Shown: positions 16,077 through 25,735 of the stretch, in pieces
How the letters are laid out: the number at the start of each line of letters is the position of its first letter
Position numbering within the stretch: the stretch's first letter is position 1
Assembly (NCBI GenBank): GCA_002687735.1
Contig: NZBD01000004.1
Coordinates: 27,849-83,605, forward strand
DNA: 55,757 nucleotides
Direction of reading: 5' to 3'
Source of the DNA: Candidatus Iainarchaeum sp.
GTDB taxonomy: Archaea > Iainarchaeota > Iainarchaeia > Iainarchaeales > Iainarchaeaceae
The notes under the pieces: model-generated
What the model was told of the DNA's origin: nothing
The model's input: only the letters and a program-made list of their open reading frames with translations
The model's database searches: none
Made by a program: the position numbers and the translations under genes

Positions 16077-19000
16077 ATGGGTTCTAAAGGATTTTCAATT
16101 ATAGAACTGGTAATCGGGATTATTGCTGTTATAGCAGTTGTCGCAGTAGTTGCTACAATAGCAGATGTTCTTTTTAATTCTTCAGATTCTGGTGATGGGA
16201 CAGTTACCACTGAACCGCCTGTTATTGATTCTGATTCCGGAGCAGTTGTCGGAGAATTATGTTCCGATCAGCTTCACTTAATCGGAGATTCTCCCTGGCC
16301 AGCTGGTGATGGATGTAATACCTGCAGTTGTGGTTCTGATGGTTCGATTACTTGTACAAAAATTGCATGTGGGGGGTTTCCTGATTCAGACCCTTTACCA
16401 AAAGTAAAGTATAAGTGGAATTGGCAGGATATAGCTGCGGATTCTTGTGATGCTGATGTTTCTGATGCAATTTTTTGTGATTCAACCCAGTTTACAATTG
16501 CTTTGCTTAAAAGCATTAACGATTTCCAGAACACCGGGAGTGCAAAATCCCGTTCCTCATTTTCAGGTTTTGAGTTTGAAGCCAATTTAATGAAATCCGG
16601 TTTTTCTGATGACTTCAGAAAAGATTTTGATCAATATTATCAAAGCTCATTTTTTGCTGATCTTGGGACCCCGACTTTTTATAATAATTCAGATGGTTTA
16701 TGGCAGTACTTTTATGATTCTTCCAATGATGGCAGGTTTGTGTTTCAGAATAATGGTCAGCCCTGGACTTCAGGCATGAGCCTTGAACCAGGAGTTTATA
16801 CAGTTACTGTAACTATTCCCGGAACATTTAATCTTTCTTCCCCGCAAGATGATCCAATAGAGGTTAATTTTGAGTTTGTTTCTGCACCAGCCAGAGACAG
16901 TGTTTTGTATTATCTGCCTTTTAACGCTGAACTAGGTTTGCGTTCTGCTTCAGGTAAAATTGATCGTATTGGTTATGGTGTCGGATTCTCAGGAACTGAC
17001 ACTGAGGATATTCCGATTAATAGTCTTGTAAACTTTGATGTTTCAGAATTAAAGCTTAGCGATGGTATTGTAAGATTGTCCAAAGCAGAAACAAGAACAA
17101 GTTTGGTTGAACTCAATGATCCAATTAATCTTGTTAAGAGAGGGGAATTATTGAAAATTTCCAGAGGTACAAATAACAATTCTTATAATCTTAAGTTTTC
17201 TCCTTCAATCCCTAATCCTGTTTTGTTCAAAGTAACGAGACCTGAAGGTTCACCGGGAAGTTTTCCAATTTTTTACACGGTTTATGATGGTAGTAGTTTA
17301 TTTGAGTTTGAACCGCAGCCGCAATCATTTATCAATTGGACAACCACCTCTAATTCATGTCGTGACTTTACCGGGGTTCTATTAACTGCTTTGTATGGAG
17401 AAGGAGTATTTGATACTGTTGCAAACTCAACCCAAATTCCTGATGAATCAACCAGAAACAGCACTTTTGGTTTTTCCTGGAATAACGTTTCTGCTTTAGG
17501 AAATGTTACTTTAGAATCAGTAGTGTATGCGCATTCTTCTGATAGGTCTATTCAGGTTGATTTTTCAAATGATAATCCTCAGCCAACTGATCCTTTCGGA
17601 ACTTTTGTTTCAATTGGAGATTCAGGAATAGCAAGCGGTAACACGTTTAGTCTGAATGGTACTTATAATAAATTGCTTGACAACACAACCAAGTCTCTTG
17701 CTGATGTTTTTGCCTTGGTTGAAGCAGGCTATGTTAATGTTATAGAAACTGATGATTCAATAACCTTTGTCTGGAACCAAAATAAAATATTGGAGTTGGT
17801 TGATGCCTCCAGACAGGAACTTTTCAACGAATGTATTTTAGCTGTTGCTCAAGAAACTAATCCTCCGGCTGTTACTTTGACTGCTGTTCCTGTTAGTGGT
17901 GTTGTTCCTTTGGATGTGAAGTTTGAGGTTGCGTGTTCTGATGCTGAGGATGATGCTGATACTGTGAATGATTATCCTGCTCAGTTTTGCAGGATTGATT
18001 TTGGTGCACATGTTGAGGTTGTGGAGGGTAATTTGGCTGATGCTGACGAGGTCGGAGATTCTATCACTTGGTTTAGATTTCCTTGGCATATTAATAATGA
18101 TAAGTGGGTTACTGTGAGGTATAGTGAGCCTGGAACGTTTACTGCTAAGGGTACTGCAAAAGATAAGGATGGCAATGAAGTTGAAACAACTAAAACAATT
18201 ACAGTTACTCAGGAAAATATTCCTCCAACCAGCGGAAGGTTACTTTCATCTAGTGTATTTGTTGACACAATTGCTGATGGTTCAACAACCGGAATAGGAT
18301 ATGTTGAGGTTACAAAAGGTACAGATGTTATTGAATTGTATGACGGGCAGGTTTATCCTTTTGGTTCAGCATCAACCGGAGAACCAATACCTTACAAAGT
18401 TAAAATTGTTCCAGCGTCTAATAACCCTAATGCATTGTACGCTATTCAAGTTAAAGCTTTTGATGAAGAATGGATAGATTCGGAAGATGGGCTTCCTGAT
18501 TATGGTCCTTTAAGTGTAGGGGACACTGCTAACTTTTTACAAAGTTTATCTATCGGAACACTTGGAAAAGATTTTGTTAACATAGAATTCCTTGGTTTTA
18601 ATGGAAACGGTTCTCAAGAGGGGGATGATGTAGAAATTGTTGTTTATGGTCAGCAAGTCATTAGAGAAATCACGGGCGCAGAAATATTAACTCTAGAAAA
18701 TGGGGCATCAGGAATAACCGATAGCGGAGTTACAGTAAGTGTTCAATCAGTTTCCGGTGGAAGTTGTGTTGTGAATGGATCAGTTGCAACAATAGATTTG
18801 TCAGATTTAGAAGCTTATTTGTTAGTTAATGGCGATGAGTTTGTTAATAATTTGTTAGTTGGCGAAACCAGAATTACTGCTTCTGGAACCAGAGTAACTT
18901 TCGAATCTATTTCGGGAGGTTCTTGTGGGGTAGCTGGCGGTGGAATTGCTGTTCTTGATTTAAGTGATATTGAATTAGATATTACTATTGGCGGAGAATT

Positions 19001-22000
19001 AAATTTTGGAGCTGGTGCAAAAGTATATAGATCCGCACTTAATTCTAGTCCCGGAAGTGTAGAAGTTGGCGCTGGTTTAACTTCAAATAGTGCCCTAACA
19101 GATGCTCAATTACCTCATTTATTTAACAATGCAATTACTCAAAGAGTTAATCCAAATGCCACATCTCTTGTTACAAGAGAAAGGATTGGTGTTGAAGTTG
19201 ATGCTTTCCTTGAGGGCGGGGAGTTAATTGCTACAATTGACGGCGGAAACTTTTCGGGACTTGCTTATGAAACAACTCTTGGTTCTCCTGAAACAGGATT
19301 AGATTTAGGTACTACGCATTTTGTTGATGATTCAATTGACAATGTTACAATTATTTTATTTGGTGAACAATACAAATTAGCAGAAGCTAGGTTAACAGCA
19401 CCAAGGTATGTTAGATTAGTTAAAAGTTCATCTAGAGAAACATACAAGGTAGGAGAAACTATCCAAGGTTTAGTTGGTGCCGGTCTAATTGCGGGTCAAG
19501 ATGTTTCAATTAACGTAACCCAAGTTGAAGCAATAGATGAAACCGCAACAGAATTTGAGGCAACTTTTGAGTTGTTTTATACGCCTGCTGGTGATAATCG
19601 ATTAATTTTTGTTGAATCTCAAAAGGTTGGGTCAGGAGTTAATTTAAGAGATGTTTTTGGAATTGTTCCTCCAAATCAACGAATCAATTTACTTTCAAAC
19701 CCCGGCTTTGAGGAAGGTTCTTTAGGTACAGGGAACTCTAATGCTGGGTCTAACGGTGCAATAATTACTGATTGGGTTGGGGTTGATTGTCCTAATTGTG
19801 CCGGAGACTTTTTTTGGGATACTTCAGTAAAACATTCAGGGATTAATAGTGTAAAGCTAACAACTGATGGTTCTAAAAATTATAATATTGTTTTACAAGG
19901 AAATGATCCTTTAGCTCCTTTAGAACAAGGTGAAACTTATAAGTTAACTGGTTGGATGAAGTCAAATCTTTCCAGTGGACAATGTACAATGGATGTTGTT
20001 AAGTGGGATAATGGGGCTTTAGAATTAACTTCTGGTATTTCTGCATTGCGTCCAACTATTTCCGGAATTATGGGTTGGACTAATTATTCAATGGACTTCA
20101 CTATTCCTCAAGGAGTAACCCAAACTCAGTTTAGAGTTATTCAAAGACCTCGAGGTTCTGCAAACCCAGTGGGTGATTGTTGGTTCGATGACATGCGATT
20201 AGTTAAGGGTGTTCCAGAGGTAAGTGAAAAACTAATTACTTTTACTGTGTTTGATGCAAGTAATAACTTTACTCAATTAAGTGGAGTTACGGTAAGGATT
20301 CTTCAAGATAGTGTGTTGGTTATTGAGGGAACTACTGATTTGCAGGGAGAAGCTTTATTTGAATTAGAAATGGGGGAGTATGAATTTGTAGTTAGTAAAA
20401 GTGGTTATGATTCTCAAGGGGATTCTTTTACTGTTGCTAATTTATCTCATACTTTTGCAATAAGTCTAGTAGAGGTTTCAGGAGAAACATTAACTTTAGC
20501 TGTTGGCGAATCAGTTACAACCGATTCGGGAATTTCGGTTAGATTTGATGGTGTTGATAGTTATGTTTGCTCCACCTTTTCCTTTGCCTGCGTGGAAGAG
20601 CCTGTAGATGTAGTTGTTCGCTTAACAACTTCAATCGATTCTGATATTGAAGCGTTATTTATAGGTCTTAATGAAACTATAACAACTGATTCCGGAGTAA
20701 CTGTTTCATTTGATAGTTCTACTGCTGTTTGCGGTGGAGTTTTGGGTTTCCTGTGCGGTGTCAATCCTGCGGAAATGAGTATTGATGTTACTGTAAGTTC
20801 TGAAGCACTACCTGTATTTTGTGGTGATATTCCAGTTAGTTCCTGTGATGTTGCAGGTAATGTTGTGACCTGTGTAGGAGGCCAGTATGCTCGTGGCGAT
20901 GCGACTTTTAGTGAGGCAGAGGCATGTGTCAGCCAGTGGGATCAATCTAATCCTAGTGCTGCTGATCAGCAAAGAGTGACAGATCTATTAGCTTGTCTCC
21001 TTGATTATAATGCAGGCACTATTGACTTATTAGCTTTGCTTAGGTGTATATCTGTTTTCAATACTCCGCTTTGCGATTTGCCCGGTGATATTGATGGTGA
21101 TGGGGAAATAACTTGTGGTGATGTTAGTTTGATTGCTGAGAGGTGGCAGACTGGTGGTTATTATTCTTGTTTGGATTCAGACAATAGTGGTGTTCTTGGT
21201 ATTAATGAGGCTATTGGCGGAATTTCCAATTTGATTGATGAACATAATTTGGATTGTGGGGAGACCGCATCAGTTAATCTTCAAGAAGGCTGGAATCTTA
21301 TTTCAATTCCTGTTGTTGATGGTTTGAGTGTTTCTGATTTGCAAAGTAAATGTGATATTGCTAGTTCTATATGGGCTTGGGATGCTGCATATGGAAGATA
21401 TGAGCAAGAAGGAACAAAGCTTGAAGCAGGGAAAGGTTATTTTGTTAAAGCGAATGAAAGTTGCACTTTTATTATTTCTGGCACGCCTTTTTCCTTTGAA
21501 GGTTTTTCAATTCCACGTGGCTTAAGTTTGATTGGATCTACAACGGTATCTGTAAATGTTTCAGATATTTTAGGGACTTGTCCACTAGACACAGAATTTT
21601 ATTTATATGCTCCTCTTACTGATCCATTGAATTCAGCTTCAAGTGTTCCTACAGCTAAAAGCAGTACGGATGAGGTTTATATACAAACCACTACTTTAAG
21701 TCCAAGCAAAGGTTATTGGGTAAAAAACAATTCTGATGAAGCTTGCTCTTTAGCTGCAGGAGAATCGGCTTGCGATTTGCCCGGTGATATTGATGGTGAT
21801 GGTAGTGTAACTTGTGATGATTATGATTTGATTGAAGAGTTATGGAACAGCGAAGTTGACCCTGCTAGTTGTGTTGATTCTAATGATGATGGAGTAGTTA
21901 ATATTTTTGATTGGCTAGCATTCATTGATAATGTTCCTGCTGGTTTGGATTGTTCTGTGCCTCAAGTTTCTTGTTTAGATGGTCAAAGAATTGGTGATGT

Positions 22001-23828
22001 TGATAGGGATGGAAAAGTTAACATAACTGATTCATTACTTGCTTCGCATATTACTACGGGTCTTGTTGCGTCCCCTTCTAACATTTGCTGTGTTGATGTA
22101 ACTCAAGATGGCGTCATAAATCATGATGATGTGGACGAGATTGTGAATATTGCTGTTGGTAACGCAGAAAGCCCTGGAACATGCGACGAAGAAGTTGTTG
22201 TTTCAGGAGAAACATTAACTTTAGCTGTTGGCCAGACAGCTACAACTGATTCTGGAATTTCAGTTACGTTTGATAGTGTTGACAGTTATGTTTGTAGCAG
22301 TGCTGATTTTGCCTGTGTGGAAGAGCCTGTGGATGTAGTTGTCAACCTTACAATTGTTGATGATTCAGAGGCTGAAACAATAACTGTGAGTACTAATGCG
22401 ATTGCTGAGACTGATTCCGGAATAACTGTTGAAATTGATAATTACAGTGCTGTTTGCGGTGGAGTTTTGGGTTTCCTGTGTGGAGTCAATCCTGCGGAAA
22501 TGAGTATTGATATTACTGTCAGTTCTGAAGAACTTACTGTTTCAGTTTCTCCTCCGGGTAAGCCAACTTGGTTTGGTGTTGCTCCTGCTGAAAATATTGA
22601 TGGGGCTGTGAGGGTTACTTGGAATCCTGTTGTTGGTGCGGATTTTTATAATTTGTATAGGCATAATTCTGTTACTGGTGTGACTGAGTCTGAACCTTTT
22701 TTGGATGATTATGTTGGTACAGTTAGTGCGACTTATGGTACAATTTCTTATTTTGATCGAGATCTGAGTTCTGGTTCTTATTGTTATAGGGTTACTGCTG
22801 AGAATGCTGGTGGTGAATCTGGTGTTGCTACTAATACTGTTGGTGGTGCTGGCGATTGTGCTACGGTTGAGGGCGTTCCACAGGTAACTGCTCCAGGTTT
22901 TCCGTCTTGGTATGGTGCTGCTGCGGTTGATGCTGGTACTATTAGAATAACCTGGAATACTGACCGAGGAGGAGAAACTTTTAATTTATATAGAGTTAAT
23001 CCATCAACCGTTGTTGGGGAGATAGACCCTCAGAGGGATGAAATTTCTTCTTCACCATTTGTAACAGATCTTTTTGGTTCTGGTGACATTATTAATTATT
23101 TTGATGAAGGTTTAGCAGCAGGAACTTATTGTTATACTGTTACTGGGGTTAACTCGGGAGGAGAATCTGCCTTTGCTTTTAATACTCAAGATGGTTCGGG
23201 TCCTTGTGCTACTGTAGAGGGTGTTCCACAGGTAACTGCTCCTGGTTTTCCATCTTGGTATGGTGTTGCGCCTGCTGAAAATAGGGAGAATACTGTGAGA
23301 ATTACCTGGAATCCTGTTAGCAGTGCGGATTTTTATAATTTGTACAGGCATGATTCTGTTACTGGTGTGACTGAGTCTGAACCATTTTTGGATGATTATG
23401 TTGGTACAATTAGTGAAATTTATGGCACTATAACATATTTAGAGGAAAATCTAAGTGCTGGTACTTATTGTTACAGAGTAACTGCTGAGAATGCTGGTGG
23501 TGAGTCTGGTGTTGCTACTAATACTGTTGGCGGTGCTGGTGAGTGTGCAACCTTAGAATCAACAGAGCTTCCTGTTGCTCCAACAGAACTTTCAGCTGTT
23601 GCAAATAATAATGGGTTTATTGATCTTTCATGGATTGCTTCTGAAGGAGCAACAAGTTATGATATTTATGATGCGGGAAATAAAATAGGTTCATCTAGCA
23701 GTATCTCTTATGAGGACGACAGTCTCACAGATTATGTCGAACATTGTTATGAGGTAAAAGCAGTTAACTCAGCAGGTGCTTCTGCAAGTTTTTCAAATGA
23801 AGCTTGTGCAACACCATTAGAAGAGTAA
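16077..23828 (+). CDS. Giant 2583-residue surface protein with pilin-like N terminus, dockerin-like and FN3 domains
   Basis: The N terminus MGSKG/FSIIELVIGIIAV is a type IV prepilin signal with Glu at +5 and a long hydrophobic helix (about 8-34). Domains, by approximate residue: Cys-rich VWC-like segment 62-99; PKD-like 590-712; carbohydrate-binding-like NLLSNPGFEEG domain 1203-1378; CnaB-like 1384-1468; a repeated domain starting SGETLTLAVG at 1467-1579 and 2042-2154; dockerin-like calcium loops (DIDGDGEITCGD, DIDGDGSVTCDD, DVDRDGKVNITD) near 1665, 1898 and 1972; a GWNLISIP domain 1737-1891; four FN3-like domains 2160-2581. No C-terminal anchor is seen, so attachment would be through the pilin helix. 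Likely an adhesin or surface fibre. It is complete, on the plus strand, and alone. Confidence 0.85.
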   Translation: MGSKGFSIIELVIGIIAVIAVVAVVATIADVLFNSSDSGDGTVTTEPPVIDSDSGAVVGELCSDQLHLIGDSPWPAGDGCNTCSCGSDGSITCTKIACGGFPDSDPLPKVKYKWNWQDIAADSCDADVSDAIFCDSTQFTIALLKSINDFQNTGSAKSRSSFSGFEFEANLMKSGFSDDFRKDFDQYYQSSFFADLGTPTFYNNSDGLWQYFYDSSNDGRFVFQNNGQPWTSGMSLEPGVYTVTVTIPGTFNLSSPQDDPIEVNFEFVSAPARDSVLYYLPFNAELGLRSASGKIDRIGYGVGFSGTDTEDIPINSLVNFDVSELKLSDGIVRLSKAETRTSLVELNDPINLVKRGELLKISRGTNNNSYNLKFSPSIPNPVLFKVTRPEGSPGSFPIFYTVYDGSSLFEFEPQPQSFINWTTTSNSCRDFTGVLLTALYGEGVFDTVANSTQIPDESTRNSTFGFSWNNVSALGNVTLESVVYAHSSDRSIQVDFSNDNPQPTDPFGTFVSIGDSGIASGNTFSLNGTYNKLLDNTTKSLADVFALVEAGYVNVIETDDSITFVWNQNKILELVDASRQELFNECILAVAQETNPPAVTLTAVPVSGVVPLDVKFEVACSDAEDDADTVNDYPAQFCRIDFGAHVEVVEGNLADADEVGDSITWFRFPWHINNDKWVTVRYSEPGTFTAKGTAKDKDGNEVETTKTITVTQENIPPTSGRLLSSSVFVDTIADGSTTGIGYVEVTKGTDVIELYDGQVYPFGSASTGEPIPYKVKIVPASNNPNALYAIQVKAFDEEWIDSEDGLPDYGPLSVGDTANFLQSLSIGTLGKDFVNIEFLGFNGNGSQEGDDVEIVVYGQQVIREITGAEILTLENGASGITDSGVTVSVQSVSGGSCVVNGSVATIDLSDLEAYLLVNGDEFVNNLLVGETRITASGTRVTFESISGGSCGVAGGGIAVLDLSDIELDITIGGELNFGAGAKVYRSALNSSPGSVEVGAGLTSNSALTDAQLPHLFNNAITQRVNPNATSLVTRERIGVEVDAFLEGGELIATIDGGNFSGLAYETTLGSPETGLDLGTTHFVDDSIDNVTIILFGEQYKLAEARLTAPRYVRLVKSSSRETYKVGETIQGLVGAGLIAGQDVSINVTQVEAIDETATEFEATFELFYTPAGDNRLIFVESQKVGSGVNLRDVFGIVPPNQRINLLSNPGFEEGSLGTGNSNAGSNGAIITDWVGVDCPNCAGDFFWDTSVKHSGINSVKLTTDGSKNYNIVLQGNDPLAPLEQGETYKLTGWMKSNLSSGQCTMDVVKWDNGALELTSGISALRPTISGIMGWTNYSMDFTIPQGVTQTQFRVIQRPRGSANPVGDCWFDDMRLVKGVPEVSEKLITFTVFDASNNFTQLSGVTVRILQDSVLVIEGTTDLQGEALFELEMGEYEFVVSKSGYDSQGDSFTVANLSHTFAISLVEVSGETLTLAVGESVTTDSGISVRFDGVDSYVCSTFSFACVEEPVDVVVRLTTSIDSDIEALFIGLNETITTDSGVTVSFDSSTAVCGGVLGFLCGVNPAEMSIDVTVSSEALPVFCGDIPVSSCDVAGNVVTCVGGQYARGDATFSEAEACVSQWDQSNPSAADQQRVTDLLACLLDYNAGTIDLLALLRCISVFNTPLCDLPGDIDGDGEITCGDVSLIAERWQTGGYYSCLDSDNSGVLGINEAIGGISNLIDEHNLDCGETASVNLQEGWNLISIPVVDGLSVSDLQSKCDIASSIWAWDAAYGRYEQEGTKLEAGKGYFVKANESCTFIISGTPFSFEGFSIPRGLSLIGSTTVSVNVSDILGTCPLDTEFYLYAPLTDPLNSASSVPTAKSSTDEVYIQTTTLSPSKGYWVKNNSDEACSLAAGESACDLPGDIDGDGSVTCDDYDLIEELWNSEVDPASCVDSNDDGVVNIFDWLAFIDNVPAGLDCSVPQVSCLDGQRIGDVDRDGKVNITDSLLASHITTGLVASPSNICCVDVTQDGVINHDDVDEIVNIAVGNAESPGTCDEEVVVSGETLTLAVGQTATTDSGISVTFDSVDSYVCSSADFACVEEPVDVVVNLTIVDDSEAETITVSTNAIAETDSGITVEIDNYSAVCGGVLGFLCGVNPAEMSIDITVSSEELTVSVSPPGKPTWFGVAPAENIDGAVRVTWNPVVGADFYNLYRHNSVTGVTESEPFLDDYVGTVSATYGTISYFDRDLSSGSYCYRVTAENAGGESGVATNTVGGAGDCATVEGVPQVTAPGFPSWYGAAAVDAGTIRITWNTDRGGETFNLYRVNPSTVVGEIDPQRDEISSSPFVTDLFGSGDIINYFDEGLAAGTYCYTVTGVNSGGESAFAFNTQDGSGPCATVEGVPQVTAPGFPSWYGVAPAENRENTVRITWNPVSSADFYNLYRHDSVTGVTESEPFLDDYVGTISEIYGTITYLEENLSAGTYCYRVTAENAGGESGVATNTVGGAGECATLESTELPVAPTELSAVANNNGFIDLSWIASEGATSYDIYDAGNKIGSSSSISYEDDSLTDYVEHCYEVKAVNSAGASASFSNEACATPLEE
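20475..20813 (+). repeat. Internal repeat of the giant gene, copy 1
   Basis: About 340 bases encoding a domain that starts SGETLTLAVGESVTTDSGIS and ends with VCGGVLGFLCGVNPAEMSID. It matches 22200-22538. The DNA is nearly identical at the ends (for example TTTGCGGTGGAGTTTTGGGT in both) and diverges in the middle. Related but weaker copies of the opening appear near 18690 and 18850. Confidence 0.75.
22200..22538 (+). repeat. Internal repeat of the giant gene, copy 2
   Basis: Second copy of the 20475-20813 repeat, beginning SGETLTLAVGQTATTDSGIS. Conserved Cys positions (SYVCS, CVEEP, VCGG, LCGV) suggest the same disulfides as copy 1. Confidence 0.75.
22568..22854 (+). repeat. FN3-like domain repeat, copy 1
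   Basis: Encodes the FN3-like domain WFGVAPAENIDGAVRVTWNP to NAGGESGVATNTVGGAG. It matches 23255-23542 closely at the DNA level, including long runs such as ACTGGTGTGACTGAGTCTGA, which points to recent duplication or gene conversion. The domain between the two copies (about 22890-23225) is a more divergent relative. Confidence 0.75.
23255..23542 (+). repeat. FN3-like domain repeat, copy 2
   Basis: Near-identical partner of 22568-22854, encoding WYGVAPAENRENTVRITWNP to NAGGESGVATNTVGGAG. Both copies share a T-ending codon style (GTT, GCT, GGT, ACT) that differs from parts of the surrounding gene. Confidence 0.75.
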
Positions 23829-23832
23829 ATTT

Positions 23833-25500
23833 TTACTCATGGCAGAACCAGGCTTTTGGTCGGCCTTCATCAATAGAATCAATTATACAATAACCCTTTT
23901 TTTCTAAGTATAAGTATTGGCCTTTTTTCAGGTTCTTTTTTTCAATAGCCCCGACTTCTTTTTGTCCATTGGGCAATAACAATTCCAAATCCATTGTTTC
24001 TCGCAACCATTGAACAACCTGCTTTCCTGTTGTTTCTTTTCCTACAAATTGGCCATTCAAAAGCAAACCTTCTTTATTCTCAACTTTAACATTTCCAATA
24101 TTCCTTAATCTAAAAACAGAATCCTTAATTTTCTTGATTGCGGATTCCGAAATCATAAACTCCTGAATCCCCTGCTCAAGAGAAAATTTTTCTCCTTCTT
24201 TCTCAGCATCAATCGCTTCCGGAAGATGAACCTCTAATTTTATAGGATCTATAATGTATGTTGTTCTTTCAGCTTCTTCTTGAATGAGTTCCTTATTATA
24301 AGCCCCCATTTTTTCCATTGAAATGTTAGCATCGCTTGTGGTTAATCCAGAATCGATAATAATCTTATGCAATGCTTCTGGCTTAAAACCGCGCCTCCTC
24401 AAAGCCTTGATAGTCCCTAATCTTATGTCATCCCAGTCAGTATATTCTTCATTCTCAATTCCTTCTTTAATTTTAGAAGTGCTAAGAACCATTTCTCCGA
24501 TTTTTAGTCTTCCAAAATGAACAGCATTAGGATAATCCCACTTTAAATAATTGTACAAGAATTCCTGTTTAGTTTGATTTTGAGAATGTTCCTGTCCTCT
24601 AAGAATAAATGTTATTCCCATTTCATGATCATCAATCCCGCTTTGGAACATATAACTTGGCCAAACGTGATAAGTTCCTTTAATCCTTGGATTATCTGGA
24701 TTATCAACAATGCGTGCCAACCACCAGTCTCTGACACTAGTGTCTTTATGTTCCAAATCAGTTTTAATTCTCAAAACAGCCTGTCCTTCTTTTAGTTCAT
24801 TTGAAACCATTTTTTCAAACTCTTTTAATTGAACTTCACTGGGTTGTTCCCTGTGCTCACAAGCCTTTTTTTGTTTTATTAGTTCTCTCCATGATTCAGA
24901 TTCACATTTACAAACATATGCATTTCCCTGTTCAAGGAGCTTTCTCATGTAGGAATAATAAGTTTCCATTCTGTCAGATGCAAAAAACACTTTTCCAATC
25001 TTAATCCCTAGCCATGTCAAATCTTCACGAAAAACCTTTTCCGGATTATCAATCGGCTTTTTTATTTTAGGGTCAGTATCCTCAAACCTCAGGATAAACT
25101 TTCCGCCATATTTCTCGGCATAAGCATAACTCAAATAAGCTGCTCTCGCATTCCCTAAATGAAACGGTCCATTAGGGTTTGGAGCATATCTAGTAATTAC
25201 TTTTTCCTTGTCAGCCCAATCCAGTTCAGGAAGTCCTTCTCTTTCAGGCTTTGGCTTTAATTCATAACCTTCCTGAAAACCATTGAATGCTTCCTCAATT
25301 TCCTTTGAAGTCATTCCATTGACTTTTTTAACCACTTCAATAGCAACAGGCATTAGTTCAGGAACCGGAGTATCCTTGTGCAGTGCCTTGAGCTTTCCAA
25401 TAAGTGGCCCTATTTCAGATTTGCCTGCATGCTCAAAAGCGTTCTTTACAGCGTATCTATAAGCGTCTTCTTTAATGCTCATAAGAATTAGGATGTTCAA
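23833..25500 (-). CDS. gltX: Glutamyl-tRNA synthetase (archaeal type)
   Basis: Charges tRNA with Glu (possibly also tRNA-Gln, for later amidation). The class I motifs are APNPNGPFHLGN (HIGH equivalent, about residue 113), FEDTDP just after, and VLSTSKI (KMSKS equivalent, about 360). The archaeal/eukaryal beta-barrel anticodon domain forms the C terminus. 555 residues, complete. It is tail-to-tail with the giant gene, the stops separated by 4 bases, and is the last gene of the unit TrmB-small protein-gltX. Confidence 0.96.
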   Translation of the reverse strand: MNILILMSIKEDAYRYAVKNAFEHAGKSEIGPLIGKLKALHKDTPVPELMPVAIEVVKKVNGMTSKEIEEAFNGFQEGYELKPKPEREGLPELDWADKEKVITRYAPNPNGPFHLGNARAAYLSYAYAEKYGGKFILRFEDTDPKIKKPIDNPEKVFREDLTWLGIKIGKVFFASDRMETYYSYMRKLLEQGNAYVCKCESESWRELIKQKKACEHREQPSEVQLKEFEKMVSNELKEGQAVLRIKTDLEHKDTSVRDWWLARIVDNPDNPRIKGTYHVWPSYMFQSGIDDHEMGITFILRGQEHSQNQTKQEFLYNYLKWDYPNAVHFGRLKIGEMVLSTSKIKEGIENEEYTDWDDIRLGTIKALRRRGFKPEALHKIIIDSGLTTSDANISMEKMGAYNKELIQEEAERTTYIIDPIKLEVHLPEAIDAEKEGEKFSLEQGIQEFMISESAIKKIKDSVFRLRNIGNVKVENKEGLLLNGQFVGKETTGKQVVQWLRETMDLELLLPNGQKEVGAIEKKNLKKGQYLYLEKKGYCIIDSIDEGRPKAWFCHE

Positions 25501-25520
25501 AAAAGGTTAATAATCTGACT

Positions 25521-25730
25521 TTATTGGTTTTCAGGCTCTAATTTTCCTACTCTTCCACTGCCGCCGAAACCTCTTCCTTTTTTTTCTTTAGATTCATCAT
25601 CTTTAGGAGTTTGTCTGGCTTCTTCTTTTTTTGCAGAAATTCGTCCGCCTCTAAAAAGAGATTTTAATTTAGATACTCCAGACCCTATTTTCGCTATCCC
25701 TCTTCTTAATCTACCAGGCATTTCAATCAC
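25521..25730 (-). CDS. 69-residue basic protein, unknown
   Basis: The N terminus is basic and could be amphipathic (MPGRLRRGIAKIGSGVSKLK). The second half is a charged Lys/Glu/Asp and Gly-rich disordered tail (GRGFGGSGRVGKLEPENQ). No family is recognised. ATG 25721 (MPGRL...) may be the start rather than 25730. It lies 5 bases after the TrmB-like gene and 20 before gltX, so it is likely co-transcribed with them. Confidence 0.6.
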   Translation of the reverse strand: MIEMPGRLRRGIAKIGSGVSKLKSLFRGGRISAKKEEARQTPKDDESKEKKGRGFGGSGRVGKLEPENQ

Positions 25731-25735
25731 TCAAA

